Below are positions 45,141 to 57,712 of a stretch of DNA of 64,000 nucleotides, piece by piece. The notes under the pieces were generated by a model, which made no database searches, had not been told where the DNA came from, and saw nothing but the letters and a program-made list of their open reading frames with translations. Made by a program: the position numbers and the translations under genes. Each line of letters starts with the position of its first letter. Positions within the stretch are counted from its first letter, which is position 1. The stretch comes from Dillenia suffruticosa (Eukaryota > Streptophyta > Magnoliopsida > Dilleniales > Dilleniaceae): NCBI GenBank assembly GCA_033439265.1, contig JAVTVX010000024.1, positions 12,631,001-12,695,000 of the forward strand, given 5' to 3'.

Positions 45141-46130
45141 TTAAAAAGAATTTAAATTCTCAAAAAGAAGAAACCAATGAAATGACTGAACAAGAAGAAA
45201 AAGAAGAAATTCAACGAGTGCAAAAAATTAAATATTCTCGAAATAGAAAGGATGTTAACATAGAAAATATAATAGGTAATGTAAATTTTGGTGTTGGGAC
45301 TAAATCAGTTCTACAGAATCAATGTGAATATGTGGCGTTCGTCTCTCATAAAGAATCTAAAAATGTAGAGAAAGTATTAGGAGATAAAAATTGGATAATG
45401 ACTATGCAAGATAAACTGAACCAATTTGAAAGAAATAAAATAAAGAACCTTGTTCCTAACCAAAAAAATCAATCCATAATTGGAATTAAATAGGATTTTT
45501 TAAATAAACTTGATAATATGAAATAATTACAAGAAACAAGACAAAATTAGTAGCCAAAAGATATAAATAGGAGAAAGGAATTGACTGTGATGAAACATAC
45601 ACTCCAATGGCTAAATTAGAAGTTATTAGAATGCTTCTAGCCTTCTCCTACTATTTGAACTTCAAATTGTATCAAATGAATGTTAAAAGTGTCTTTCTAA
45701 ATATTTATTTAAATGAAACTGTGTATGTAAAATAACCCTCTGGTTTTGAAGATCCTACATATCAAGAACATATTTTTAAACTAACAAACCCTTGTATGGA
45801 TTAAAACAACTTCCTAAATTTTGGTATGAAAGATTTAGCAAATTTTTAATTGAAAGCAAATTCAAAAGAAGAAAAATTGATATAATTCTCTTTATCAAAA
45901 GAAAAGAAGATAATTTTCTAGTAAATAAAATATATGTAGATGGTATAATTTTTGAAGGAACAAGTATAAAAAAGTGTGAAGATTTTGCAGAAACAATACA
46001 ATGAGAGTTTGAAATGAGTATAATGGTAGAATTAAACTATTCTTAGGATTCCAAATTAAGCAATCTGAAAATGCAATATTTATTAATCAATCAAAATACA
46101 CCAATGATCTCATTAAAAGATTTGGATTTA
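45141..46130 (+). pseudogene. Copia-3 reverse transcriptase
   Basis: Linker frame (45182-45493), then fingers with GIDCDETYTPMAKLEVIRML (45575 on), palm MNVKSVFLN (Asp to Asn in the usual D-V-K), and the frame 45792-46004 with MYGLKQLPKFWYERFSKFL and, at 45933-45944, Y-V-D-G instead of Y-V-D-D. Two catalytic acids are changed, so no polymerase activity is expected. Compare Copia-4, where the Asp pair survives. Confidence 0.82.
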
Positions 46131-46805
46131 GTGAATGCCAAGAAAATACCACACCTATGAGTTTGTTCCTAAAATTAGATAAGAATGAAAATGGTAAATC
46201 AGTATGTCAAAAATTATACAAAAGTATGATTCGATCACTTTTGTATCTCACTGTCTCGAGACTAGACAAATAATTCAGTGTATGTCTTTGTGCAAGATTC
46301 CAATCATATCCAAAGGAATCTCATTTGGTAGCAGTTAAAAGAATTTTTAGATATGTTAAGGACACTACACATCTAAACCTTTGGTATGATAAAAACTTAA
46401 GTTCTCAATTACATGAATTCTCTGATTCAGACTTTGCAGGATGTAAATTAGATAGAAAAAATACTAGTGGTCTTTGTTAATTCTTTAGAAGTATGTTAGT
46501 ATTCTAGTCGTCCAAGAAACAAAGTAGTGTAGTATTGTCAACAACTAAAACTGAGTATGTCTTTACTGGACAATATAGTACACAAATTTTGTGGATTAAA
46601 TATCAAATGAAGGATTTTGGTATAGATTTTGATTGTATTCCTATGTGTTATAAATCTAATTAAAAACCCAGTGCATCATTCTCAGACCAAACACATTGAA
46701 ATGAGATATCATTTCATTAAAGACCATGTATTGAAAAACAAAATTATTTTTGAGTACATAGAAACTCAAAAACGAATTGCCAATTTTTACCAAGCCATTG
46801 GATAA
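46131..46805 (+). pseudogene. Copia-3 RNase H
   Basis: Reads SYPKESHLVAVKRIFRYVKD, LNLWYDKNLSSQLHEFSDSD, FAGCKLDRKNTSGL, stop, then SSKKQSSVVLSTTKTEYVFT, GQYSTQILWIKYQMKDFG. The D.DF and S.x.TEY motifs remain; four or more stops and shifts interrupt it. Confidence 0.8.
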
Positions 46806-47300
46806 TAATAAATTTTGTGAACTAAGGAGAGAGGTAGGCATGACTGAAATATAGAAGAAAGAAATCTGAAAAATAGAGTACGCGAAAATCTGGAAAATGA
46901 ATTTTAAATCGACCTCTTTCACAAGTATGTTAACAAATTGAAAAGTATATAGTCTTGTCGACCTACTAACTATTATCTTAGAAATCAAGTCAATCTACTA
47001 CTAGAAAACTAAAAATACACATGGCCTTGTTGACTTGTATGTTAATATGTCGACATGCAGAGCAGTCGAAATCAGGTCAATGTCTTTAAAAATTTGTCGA
47101 GCCGCTAGTCTTTGAATCTCTTTAAAACAGGTTAATGTGTACGAAAATATGTCAACTCATGCTATGCAAAAAAGAATATGAACGGTTAACACATTGACCT
47201 GTCTCTCTCTTTATTCCCAAATTTGAATTTTCTTCTTTCTCTCTCTAGGTAAATTGCATACCTCTGAAACCCTAGGCATGTTGTATCCGAGCAACCCTAA
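46806..47300 (+). other. Copia-3 spacer with GTCGAC motifs
   Basis: Non-coding, parallel to 9111-9690 of Copia-4. Words such as TTGTCGACCTACT, ATGTCGACATGC, TTTGTCGAGCC and ATGTCAACTCATG recur about every 35 bp. Confidence 0.6.
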
Positions 47301-48440
47301 CCTGCGATGGATTCTAAATGAAAATTGCATATCTCTAAACATTCAACATCATCTAAACCTCATACAAAACCCACAACTAAGCCATCATCATCAAAATCCT
47401 CATTTGCGAAACCGCCTTCGCTACCTTAACTGACTGAAACCATTTCCCAATTCAATATTCATGAGTTTCAATCACTCGAATAGAGCAAACTATATGAGAA
47501 ATTATTCTCATGAAGGAAAGTCAATCAAGGAAGATTGATTGATTGGGTATTCCTAAAAAGGTCAACTTCAAGTACGAAAAGCATTTGAATGAGATATACC
47601 CTAATTAGTTATTGATTCATAATAAGTTCATTCATGAAAAGGCAATCAAGTTTTTCTATAATAATATTGAAGTAATCTCTAATGAGGTTGAGAACGAGAC
47701 ACACATTACTCTGGATGATCATTCTGTTTCATTTTTTTATAACCTATGTGAATGAGAAGGTGATTGAAGTCATTCCTAGGATTATTTGTAGAGAAAATGC
47801 TCTAGCATGGGTAATATGTGACAAATGTGAACCGCATGGGTAATATGTGACAAATGTGAACCCTACATAAAATCAAATTATTTGGAGAATGTCAGAAAAG
47901 TGTTCAATGATGATAACTCGACTATTGTGAACACAAATGCTATGGAATTAGGTTTCCATGAAAGAATTCTTCATTTGATTGTTGCTCATGTACAAAGATC
48001 TAGAGCAGAAAACTATACGACCATCACTAGATAAGATTTTTGATTGATGGCATGTATTATGAGTAAGAAAAATCCTGGATTGCATTTTATTGTTCTACAT
48101 TTTGATGATTGTTACATATAGATCAGAAAATTCTTTCCTACCATATGCAAGTATGATTTCTGAGATTTTGTCATCCAATCGTATGGAATTAGATAAAGGT
48201 ATGGCGATAGAGTTAAACGAGAAGAATGGAATCAATACATCTTCTATGCTTAGAGCAAGATGGATGTGCAATGGTGAGGGAGAATAGGTCAGAAAGGATG
48301 CTGGGACAAGCAAGAGGCAAATAGAAGAAGTGGGAGAGGAAAATGAAGAAGCAACAAGATTAAGCAAAGGAAAAACACAAAAGAATATAATGGATAGCCA
48401 TCCAGTTCTTAGCCCATCACTCTTGAAATGATATGAGAAA
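47301..48440 (+). pseudogene. Copia-3 post-pol ORF, broken copy
   Basis: Collinear with 8161-9110 of Copia-4. N-terminal KPHTKPTTKPSSSKSSFAKP; then fragments matching the middle part (YVNEKVIEVIPRIICREN near 47750); then ENVRKVFNDDNSTIVNTNAM, LGFHERILHLIVAHVQRSR, ENYTTITR and, at 48090-48287, SENSFLPYASMISEILSSNR and LNEKNGINTSSMLRARWM. A 28-bp segment is duplicated near 47812-47860 (CATGGGTAATATGTGACAAATGTGAAC). Stops and shifts are more numerous than in Copia-4. Confidence 0.65.
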
Positions 48441-49513
48441 AATTGGAAAAGATTGAGAAGAGACAAATTCTGCAAGGTCAAATGAGTTGTCTCGAAAATG
48501 GAACTCCAAAGTGTTAACAACAGATTAGACACCATAGCAAAGGAAAAAGGAAAATCATCCTATGATCCTAAGCCTTCCCATTCCTACTAATTGGTTGCTG
48601 TTAATTTATGTTCTGGTTGCTAATCATTCTGGTGGCTGCTGTAGTTTTCTACTATTTTGTGTCATATAGTATTTTATGCTTTCGGACTTTATGTTATTTA
48701 AATCTTGATTACAATGATGCTCTTCTTTCCTAATTTTGAACTCTTTTGATTTCATAAATACACCAGTTACTATTATATTGTGATTTTTAAATTTTCATTC
48801 CTTGAACTAAGTCTGCACTTTATTCATTATATTACTGAGTTCAAAAGTTGCTTACTACTATTGCTAATTAATGCTCTTGTTTGCTTATACATTAAGACTT
48901 CTGTATTTTAAATTTATAGCACTTGGTTATAGTTGTTGTGTCTATTGAATTTATTCTGAAAATGACCAACTGTTAATTGTTGGCTCTTTGGCTAGATTGA
49001 TGAAGAGATGTTGATGCTTAACACTAGTCATTATTTGAGGGGAGCAAAACACTATGCATTTTGAGTGTATGTATGCTCAACTGGGCTATTCTAAATAGGT
49101 TGTTATCTAATAATTAAAAGAATCTAAAGCTTGTTATTTGCAAACCGAGAGGAAGTAAAGTCAGAAGCTTGTTATGGTATTAGACCTTAGAATTGTTCTG
49201 CATTTGTTTGCTTTAGTTTTCCTCAAAAATAGGTCTACTTGACCTTATCCTCAGCCATTTTTATTGCTTATTAGGTTTAACTTGAGCCCTTTTTATTGAT
49301 GACAAAAAGGGGGAGAAGGAGAAGAATGAAGAATGAAGAATCAATTGTAGATACTGGTTATTGTTTGTGTATTAGGACTGGTTAGTAGGAGGCTGGGTTG
49401 AGGAGTGATTAGGTATTTGAAGTGATTTATTGATATCAAATGGTAACACGGGAGTGTTAGGAAATAGCAATGGTTCTGTGGTGATAACACTAGTGTAAAT
49501 TAGAGTTAAAAAT
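48441..49513 (+). other. Copia-3 non-coding tail, first part
   Basis: No coding potential. Contains an internal polypurine tract, AAAAAGGGGGAGAAGGAGAA (about 49304-49323), equivalent to 7171-7190. Continues at 57215 after the solo LTR. Confidence 0.6.
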
Positions 49514-52500
49514 TGTAACACCGACATTCGGTATATTGTATATTGTACTCCTCATTATCTCATATATGATTTATTTTTATTTTCATATAGAGAAAAGTCA
49601 CTCATAACTTTTTCCGATTTATAATGATCTTGAAAAATTTTGGCGAGATTGTCGGGAGCTAAAAATTTTCCCCTCCATGCCATTTTAAAACCTACGCGTG
49701 CAATTTTGACCCCGATGAAATTACACATGCTAAATTAACTTAAAAAGTTAATGGAACTTGATTTCGGGCAATTCTTAATTGTTTGCGAAGAAACGCTTGA
49801 TACTTAATCGCGGAGATGAAAATTTGTCCTCACCGAGCGAAATTTAATTCTACCTGTGCAAAACTATTAACATTTTACTAGGAAGTTTAAATTAGGCTAA
49901 ATTTATGTTTTATCAAGTTAAACCGCAATTTCACAAAATTGCTAAAATTGCCCGAAATGAAGGAAAATTGACCCTACCATACCAAAATGACAACCACACG
50001 TGCAAATTTGATGTCATGAGAAATATATATGCTAAATTCACTTTAAAAGTGAAGGGTCAAGGAGCGAAACTGAAATTTAAGCCATAACACAAAAATGTTA
50101 GGTGCTCTAACATTTTTCATACGAAAAACCCTAATTTTCGGCAGAATTGAAATTTGTTCGAGCAAACGATCCTGTTTCCATCTAAAACCTATATTTTTGA
50201 AATCTACGTGTAAAACGGAGTTCGTAGTGTGATTTTACGCATTTTGAGGTCGATGTCAAATTTTGACTGATCGAGAATTTCATTCACTCCAAGAGATGTT
50301 TGGGCTACCAAACGATTTCAGATTAATGCGAGACCAACTCTATTTGATTCAGTGTGAAAAACTAAACCAAATGGGTAAACTTGAATTTCTCAGATTTCGG
50401 ATCAAATATTGACCCTGCCGTACATGGCGCGAAAATCGAGGTAAGAATCTTCACACAAATCTAAGAATGACCTTTTATGAAATTCAGAAAAAAGGGGTTT
50501 GAGAAAATTAATGACCATGACAAGTGTGCCCATGAGGTGGAAGGTTAGGATTAATTTGAAAAGTCAAAGAACAAATATGATCCATTGATTTTGGTTGTTG
50601 GGAGACAAATCAATTAATGAAGCATTAATTTAAGTTTGACTTGTTGGGGCTTGAGGAGGAGAGAGTAGAGAGAGAGAGAATCACCAACAAGCTATATTCA
50701 TTCTCCCAAAACCGTGAAGAGCAAAGAGAAACCAAAAAAAAAAAAAAGCAGAGAGAAAGATTTCTTCTCTTCTTCCTCCCTCCATAGTCATGAGCCATTC
50801 CTTGAAGGGAGGCTTGATTCCTTCAACCAATCTTCAATATTTTTACATAAATCCATCCCTCTTGAACCCTAGAACAAGATATCCAAAAATCAAGGCCAAC
50901 GGAGAAGGACTGCTTGGTGAAGACAAAGGGACAACCAAGAGTTCAAGAGGAGAGATCCAAGTTTTGCTTCAAGCCCAACTGTCCATCTTCAGGTATGAGG
51001 TCCTCCATACTCCATAGCGTAACATATCTTAATTTGGGATCAAAATAAGGAGGTTTGCTTAGGGAACTAGGGTGGCCAAAATCTGAAGTCAAGGAAGGAA
51101 ACCAAAAATTCTGAAATCTGGTTATTTTGAACTAGTTGTAGTGTTTTAGCTACAACATTTTCTTCACAAGGGCAAATTGTTTGAAATTTATACACAAGAA
51201 ACTAGACATTCAGAGATTTAAAATGAGATAAGAACCATTGCATTCTGAGTAAAGATGGATTTTATATGATTTTTCAAAATCAGGTGTTTTGCACTAATTC
51301 CCTGTTCAGTCCTATATTTTGCCCTGATTTCGGTAGTAACACTAACATAAGTTTTCAAGCCCCTTCCTGATAGATTTAGATCTTGGGCTAGTTGAACAAA
51401 TTGTAGATCCATGTCATAGCTTTCCAACGAGGTAAGGATCACCTCAATCTGATCCCTGTGTCAAACGTTACAGCTATTCTACAGAAACTCATCAGAGGGT
51501 CATCTATTTTGCAACACTAAAAACAGTAGCATTGCATGACCCTCTTCCAGCCCTTGTTTGCAAAATCTCAAAGAAGAAAAGTTGTAAATCTCCCTCTTAT
51601 CCACTACTGTGAAACTTTCAGCCAATGCAGCTAAGGGAATCAAGAGTTATACAAAATCGCCCAAAACTGTGCAGAAATGATTCTGTTTCTCGGCCAAAAC
51701 TAAAAAGAGATTTCGTTGGTCAATTTCAGACCCCTTCTAGGCAAAATTGGAAGAAACCCAAAACATGAAAAATGTAAGGTTTTGTGTCTTCTAGGTACTG
51801 TAAAAGGTTCAGATAATTTGGAGTTCTATGTTAAAGGTTGTGATGGTTGAGTTAAAAATTGGTTAGAACAGACTTCTGAAATGTAATGTGGGCAAAATGG
51901 TGCTATTTCAGGGACTTGCACAGGAATCTGAGAAAGTACCCAACTAAGAAGTTGTAGCCTTGTGTCATAATTACAACATAGTCAAAAATCAAACTCGTAG
52001 CATGAATATATTGTGAGATAAGGGAAATTTGCTAAAACATGACAGAATGGAGAGTGAGATTTAAATTGGTTTGAAAATGTGGACTTTAAGAAATCTTCCA
52101 CCGAGATTTTGGAGATAAGTTCAACATGAAAAGTGTGAGTTTTTATGTGAGTCAGCCATAGAAATTGAAATTTCCCAAATTCTGACCTCAGTTGAGGAAC
52201 TTGTGGTGAATTCCCTAAAATGGCACAAGAATAGAACTTGAAAACCCTAGATTTGTCTATAACTAGGGTTGCATCACATTTACATTATTATATACGCATC
52301 ATATGATCTCTTAAGTGACACATATTCTATATTATGTTTTAGAGTCTCGTTGGTGATATTGAGAGGAGCATATTTTTGTGTGTGTCTCGAGATTCGTGTT
52401 GGGAGTGGTGTATCCTCCCGCATACTGTGAATGAGATTTATTATATTATGTGTCTGTTACACAATATCATGTCTTAAAATGTTTTCTGACACAAACATGA

Positions 52501-52681
52501 TTTAATGAATATGTGATGTGAAATTTTCAATGAATTATGAAATGATTTTGTGAATTCATGGAATATCCCCAAATATGTTTATACGTGTTATATATGCATC
52601 CAAACGAGTTTTAATATACAAAACCGTGCCATCGTATTTAATTTATATATGTTTTATGAAATCATCCTTGTGGAAATGATT

Positions 52682-52686
52682 GACAT
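52682..52686. repeat. Inner solo LTR target duplication, left
   Basis: GACAT, identical to 55950-55954. Confidence 0.9.
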
Positions 52687-54879
52687 TGTCACGCCTCGGA
52701 CCGAGATCGTGAACAGTCGCCCGTTGTCCTGAATGCCGGCTCTATTTTTACAGAAAATCGGGCAGAACCTCCCTATATTTTGGAGGTCTCCCAAGTACAG
52801 TTAATCATATATAAATCACAACCATCTTGTAAAATAAACAAATAGCCATCCCGCCTCTCCAAGATCAACCAATCTCACAGCCAACATCCAGAATAACACA
52901 AGGTTATAAAAATTTCCAGCAATCTAGTCATAGACCTCTATTGCCATGCTCTTGTCAAAGGCATGGACAGCCGCCAGTTGCCCCTCCTGTGATTTAGAGG
53001 TGGCACCGAACGATTCTAGAGTACACTTCTAAGATATAACACATTCCCAAATACATACACAATGAATAAGAATTGTCTCAATGCAAGTGTTATGCAATAA
53101 CATGAGAATTCCACAATTTAAATGTCCATATTATACATCATCCCAGAATTATACAATGGTCGTCTATAGATCTCAAAATACATATACATCATTAATAAAA
53201 TTTTAACTCACGAAATTGTAGCGAAAATATACAATGACTCCTTAAGTCCAAACAAAATCTCCCAATGATACTGAGCGTCCTAAAACAACGCTCATTGTCA
53301 AATACTATCTCTAAAACAAGAAGGGAAATGAGGGGTGAGTACTCAGGGAAGAATACTCGGTGAGTGAGTGGGTCAATGCAATCGTCCAATATGAAGTGTG
53401 AAACTGGAGTGTCAAAGCATAAGTATACAAATCATATTTCAAATCGTCATATTTTTCCTTTTTTATAATATATCATTAGCACACATTATCAAGTCAAATA
53501 TGCATCCAAAGCACTGTCATTAAAATCATAGAGTTGCCAACCGAAAGTGTCCTGGTAGAGGCCTACCTCGACCTATGACTGGCATACCGGGGGTGTTATA
53601 TGCAACTTTATTTAAAGTGCTCTCTACCCCGACATTGGTGACGAAACTCATCCAGGTGCTAGACTTGGAGAAAGTATCCAAATCCTCCCCCTTTCGGGTT
53701 CAACCTGGCTAATACCTGTCGTTAATCAAATCACGACAACTCATGGGATACCCCAGGCCTAAGCATATCCGAATGCCACCAAAGCGCCTCTCACTGTGTT
53801 GTTCGTAGTTACGGAACAATACATACCAAGGCTCTCAAGGCCAAAATCAATATCGTATCAAGAATGTGCCGTAATCAGGTTCACAAACCAAATACAATAT
53901 ATAGCGTAAAATGATACATTATATATTTCAACCACATGGATGCATAATTTCAATATTCAACTAAATTTTTGGACACTCCAACGGTTTACAAAAAGTCAGT
54001 TCCAAAACCAATCAAAACATTTCAAGCGCATGACAAATCATGCTCATTTAACAAAATATTATAAAACAGGGTTTACATATTAAACAAAGGTATTGAAATA
54101 AATCTTACTTACAAATTTGGAGAGGATAGTGCACTCCCCAATAAAACCACAACACGTAGAATCAAAGCTCTCCTCAATCGAATCACCAAACAAGTAGGAA
54201 GGCAACCGTCCACAGATTTCACACCTCTTACATACCAAAAGTCTGCACATATATAAGTTTAATTAAGGACATATTTTTTTGCTCAAACCAAAGCTAAAAC
54301 AAGTCCGAACTTCCTACACATAAGACCATTTCTCTAGCTCACTCAAAATGCATCGAAACATTCCATTTTCAAGGTATTGAAGTCTATTTTCATAATATAG
54401 ACGTATTTTAATTTTTTATATGTAGGATAATTTATAATGAAAAGACTGCATCAATCCTTAAACTCAAATCCTAAATTTTGACTATTTTTAAGCATTCGTC
54501 AAATCAAACTCTAAGAGAAACTATTCGAATCAAGTTCATATGATTCTATCATCCAGAATAGCTCAATTTGTATAAAATCCTATATTTGACCCAATTAATT
54601 TCATATAATTTCAAACAATGCATTTCAATCTATTCTAACATTCATCCTAACATATACAATACACTCTTACTCTAATTTACCCTAAATTCATCCAAATAAA
54701 TCGAGTGAGTTAGAAATCCTCACATAGGGTTCCTCGGGTTATAGATCTAGCTTTCATTTGCCCGTCAGATTGGTCTAAAACCTGTAATATTTCTAAATTT
54801 GAATGATATTGGCAACTAACTCAAATTTCTAAACACCAAACCCTAGAACCTTAAGCAATCACAGTCGTTACCTGCAGTG

Positions 54880-55560
54880 AAGATAGGTGAGCTCTCGAAG
54901 GAGAAAGCCGGTTACAGGCTCGTGGGTCGTTGCGAGCTGGCGGGCTGGCCCACTGGTGGGCTCGCGGGTCAGCAGGCTAGCGGGCTTGCTGGCCGGCGCG
55001 CTCATGGGCTAGGGGCTCGCGTTCGCGAGCTGGAGCGCTCGTGAGCTGGAGTGCACACTCGCGAGAGACTGCAATCCCGCGCTGAGGTACGCTCTCGTGA
55101 GGGAGGTCGCACTAGGGGGCGTGCTCGTACAGGGTAACTCGTACAGGGGCACACTGGCGTTCGTGCAGGGGCATGCTTGCGCTCGTGCAGGGAGGGTCGC
55201 ACAGGGGCGCTCGCGCGAGGGAGATCGCGCAGTGCTCTTGCGCTGTGGTTTCTGCGGGCAGTCGCGCGTTGGCGCGCTCGCGGTGGTGGCATGCGACAAA
55301 AACGCGCGGTAGAGGAGATCGAGAGGGAGATCGCAAGAGAGATCGTGAACAGCGAAGGAAGAGAGAGAATGAGAGAGAAACCGAGAAATGGAAATAGAGA
55401 GAGAGCGGTGGCGATGGCCGTTGGGTGGTGGTGGATCACGGCGAAGAGGCGCAAAACAGCCGCGGAGGAGGGCGGTGGCCGCGGAAAGGTGAAGAGTCGA
55501 GGAGAGAGAGAGATAAGATGAGAGAGAAGAGATTTGGGGAGAGGGGAGTGCCGCGTTTTG
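54880..55560. other. GC-rich, CpG-rich block of the inner LTR
   Basis: About 680 bp dense in CGCG, GCTCG and GGGCTCGCG words, while almost everything else here has lost CpG. Probably the promoter/R region of the LTR. Overlapping frames on both strands arise because the GC-rich repeat lacks stops; codon content (Arg/Ala/Pro/Ser) and lack of homology argue against genes. Confidence 0.6.
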
Positions 55561-55802
55561 GCCGTAACGTAGTACTTCCTTCTCTCCCTCTCTCGCCCCC
55601 CCTTTTTTTTATGAATAAATAATTAATTTAAGAACTGAATAATTATATGTATATATATATGTATATATATTTTTATACTCACTTACCCTATAATCGCAGG
55701 AACGGCATTTAGAATATACCAAAAATAAATTTAGAAACCCCAAAATCAAAAATCAATTTAAATAAATAAGCTTTCTCTCTATATAAATAAACAGATGAAT
55801 AT

Positions 55803-55905
<103 letters not shown>

Positions 55906-55949
55906 CACAAATGATACAATATTACGGGCACCGCAGTGTTAGTGTTACA

Positions 55950-55954
55950 GACAT
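55950..55954. repeat. Inner solo LTR target duplication, right
   Basis: GACAT, identical to 52682-52686. Confidence 0.9.
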
Positions 55955-57214
55955 TACTTGAGAAACGTGACATGACACGTGATTGATTTGATAATGATAT
56001 TTTACATGGGCCGAGAGCCCTATCATGTGATTATGATAACTTTGTAATGGGTAAATCCCATTCCGTATCTATGAAGGATGCATATGTAGGATGATCCATA
56101 CTTACACCCGATACACTTCTACGGAAGGTATCCCACATGACATTAGAAAATGGTAAATGTATTGTGATTCGACACGGTAATAGTCAAGTTGAACCCATAA
56201 GGGGGAAGGCTATGGTGCGTCGTGGTCTAGCACCTGATGAGATCCGTCACCAACGTCGAGGTAGAGAGCTTTTCTAACTTGTTGCATACAAAACCCCCGA
56301 TGCGCCTATCATTGGTTGCGGTTGACTCTTGCCAGGACTGATTTTGGCATGCTCTATTCTAGTATGATTTGATGACATGGATGCATATATGTTTCAAATG
56401 TATGTGAAAAGAATGATTTATGATAAATTGAGCATTTTACATGATTTCCTACAATATATGGTATTATTGAGAACTTTGATATTCCATTTTTTACCGACTC
56501 ATTGAACACATGATATATACTCTCTCACTCACCGGGTATCTCCCTTGATACTCACCTCATTTCCTGTTGTGTACAGAGATAGCTATAGTGGGATGCATTG
56601 AGACTTATCAGCGCATGAGACTTTTGATTGGAGATCGAGGCTATTGATTAGGTACTCAATATGATATTGGGAAGGATTTGCCAATGAAAGTATATATTAG
56701 TTTATTGAGTTTGTAAATAGACCATTGTGTATAAAAAGGGATGACTGTATAGAAATTTGTGTGCATCTTATTGAAACTCTCAATTCTATTCTATTGCATT
56801 GAGGTATGAAATATACTATTGTGTATGTTTATTTTGGGAAACGTGTCATGTTTAGAAGTGTCCTTTAGGTTCGTTCGGTGCCATCTCTAAATCACAGGAG
56901 GGCAACTGGCGACTGTCCATGCCTTTAATGGGGGCATGGCAGTAAAGGTCTGTGACTAAGACTGATAGTATTTTGTGATAGTTTTACGTTGTCCTGGTTT
57001 ATAAGGTGTAGATTGATTGGTATTATATGAATGTGGTTGAATTATTGTAAGGCCGTGTTGGCCTATTTATTTAAGTAGTTGGATGATCATTTGATATACA
57101 GGTTGATTTGTACATGGGAGTCCTCCAAAATATGGGGAGGTTCTACTCGTTTTTTTATATAGCCAGCACCCAGGACAACGGATGGCTACTCATGTCCCGG
57201 TTCGAAGCGTGACA

Positions 57215-57336
57215 GAAATGGTTCTACTAGAATGATTCTAAAATTGATAAGTTAAAATTTTCAAAACTAAGAATTAATGGGTCAAAAGACTTAGATAAGT
57301 GTGTCGAAATTTTGTCATCATCAAAAGGGGGGAGAT
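57215..57336 (+). other. Copia-3 tail, second part, with terminal polypurine tract
   Basis: GGTTCTACTAGAATGATTC resumes the tail after the solo LTR. AAAAGGGGGGAGAT (57323-57336) is the terminal polypurine tract next to the 3' LTR. Confidence 0.75.
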
Positions 57337-57712
57337 TATTGAAAATGCTAGGTTTTGATGATGATAAAAGAAATAAATTGGAAGAAAATAGATTTAAGTG
57401 TATCAGAAAGCAAAACTAAAAATTATTAAGTCTGCAGACCTTATCGACCTATTTTTGACATATATTAACCTGCTCTTCCAGATCCACTAATTTTCAAAAC
57501 AATGTTGACCAATTTTAGCAATACCTTGAACATGTCGACATATTAACAATCCTTGTCGACCTGAATGATTCAAACATCATTAATGTCAAAGTAAGATTGC
57601 GTTGACAATCTCGAAAATATGTCGACCTGATTTAAAAATTCACACATCTTGTCAACCAAAGTGAAACTTTGTTAACAAGTCTTACATGTCGACCTAAATT
57701 GAACTTCACATC
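57337..57712 (+). repeat. Copia-3 3' LTR, first 376 bp
   Basis: TATTGAAAATGCTAGGTTTTGATGATGATA onward aligns with the 5' LTR from 40253 (TG now TA). It stops after ...GAACTTCACATC; the 5' LTR continues GAACTACACATCGACTTGTTG, so the chromovirus cut here. Confidence 0.85.

Noticed and set aside
50790-51017. 75-residue plus-strand frame in the outer LTR
   Set aside because: No domain and located within a solo LTR; typical short frame in an LTR leader.
55002-55622. Several overlapping frames of 65-150 residues in the inner LTR
   Set aside because: GC-rich repeat with Arg/Ala/Pro bias on both strands, inside an LTR; no coding evidence.
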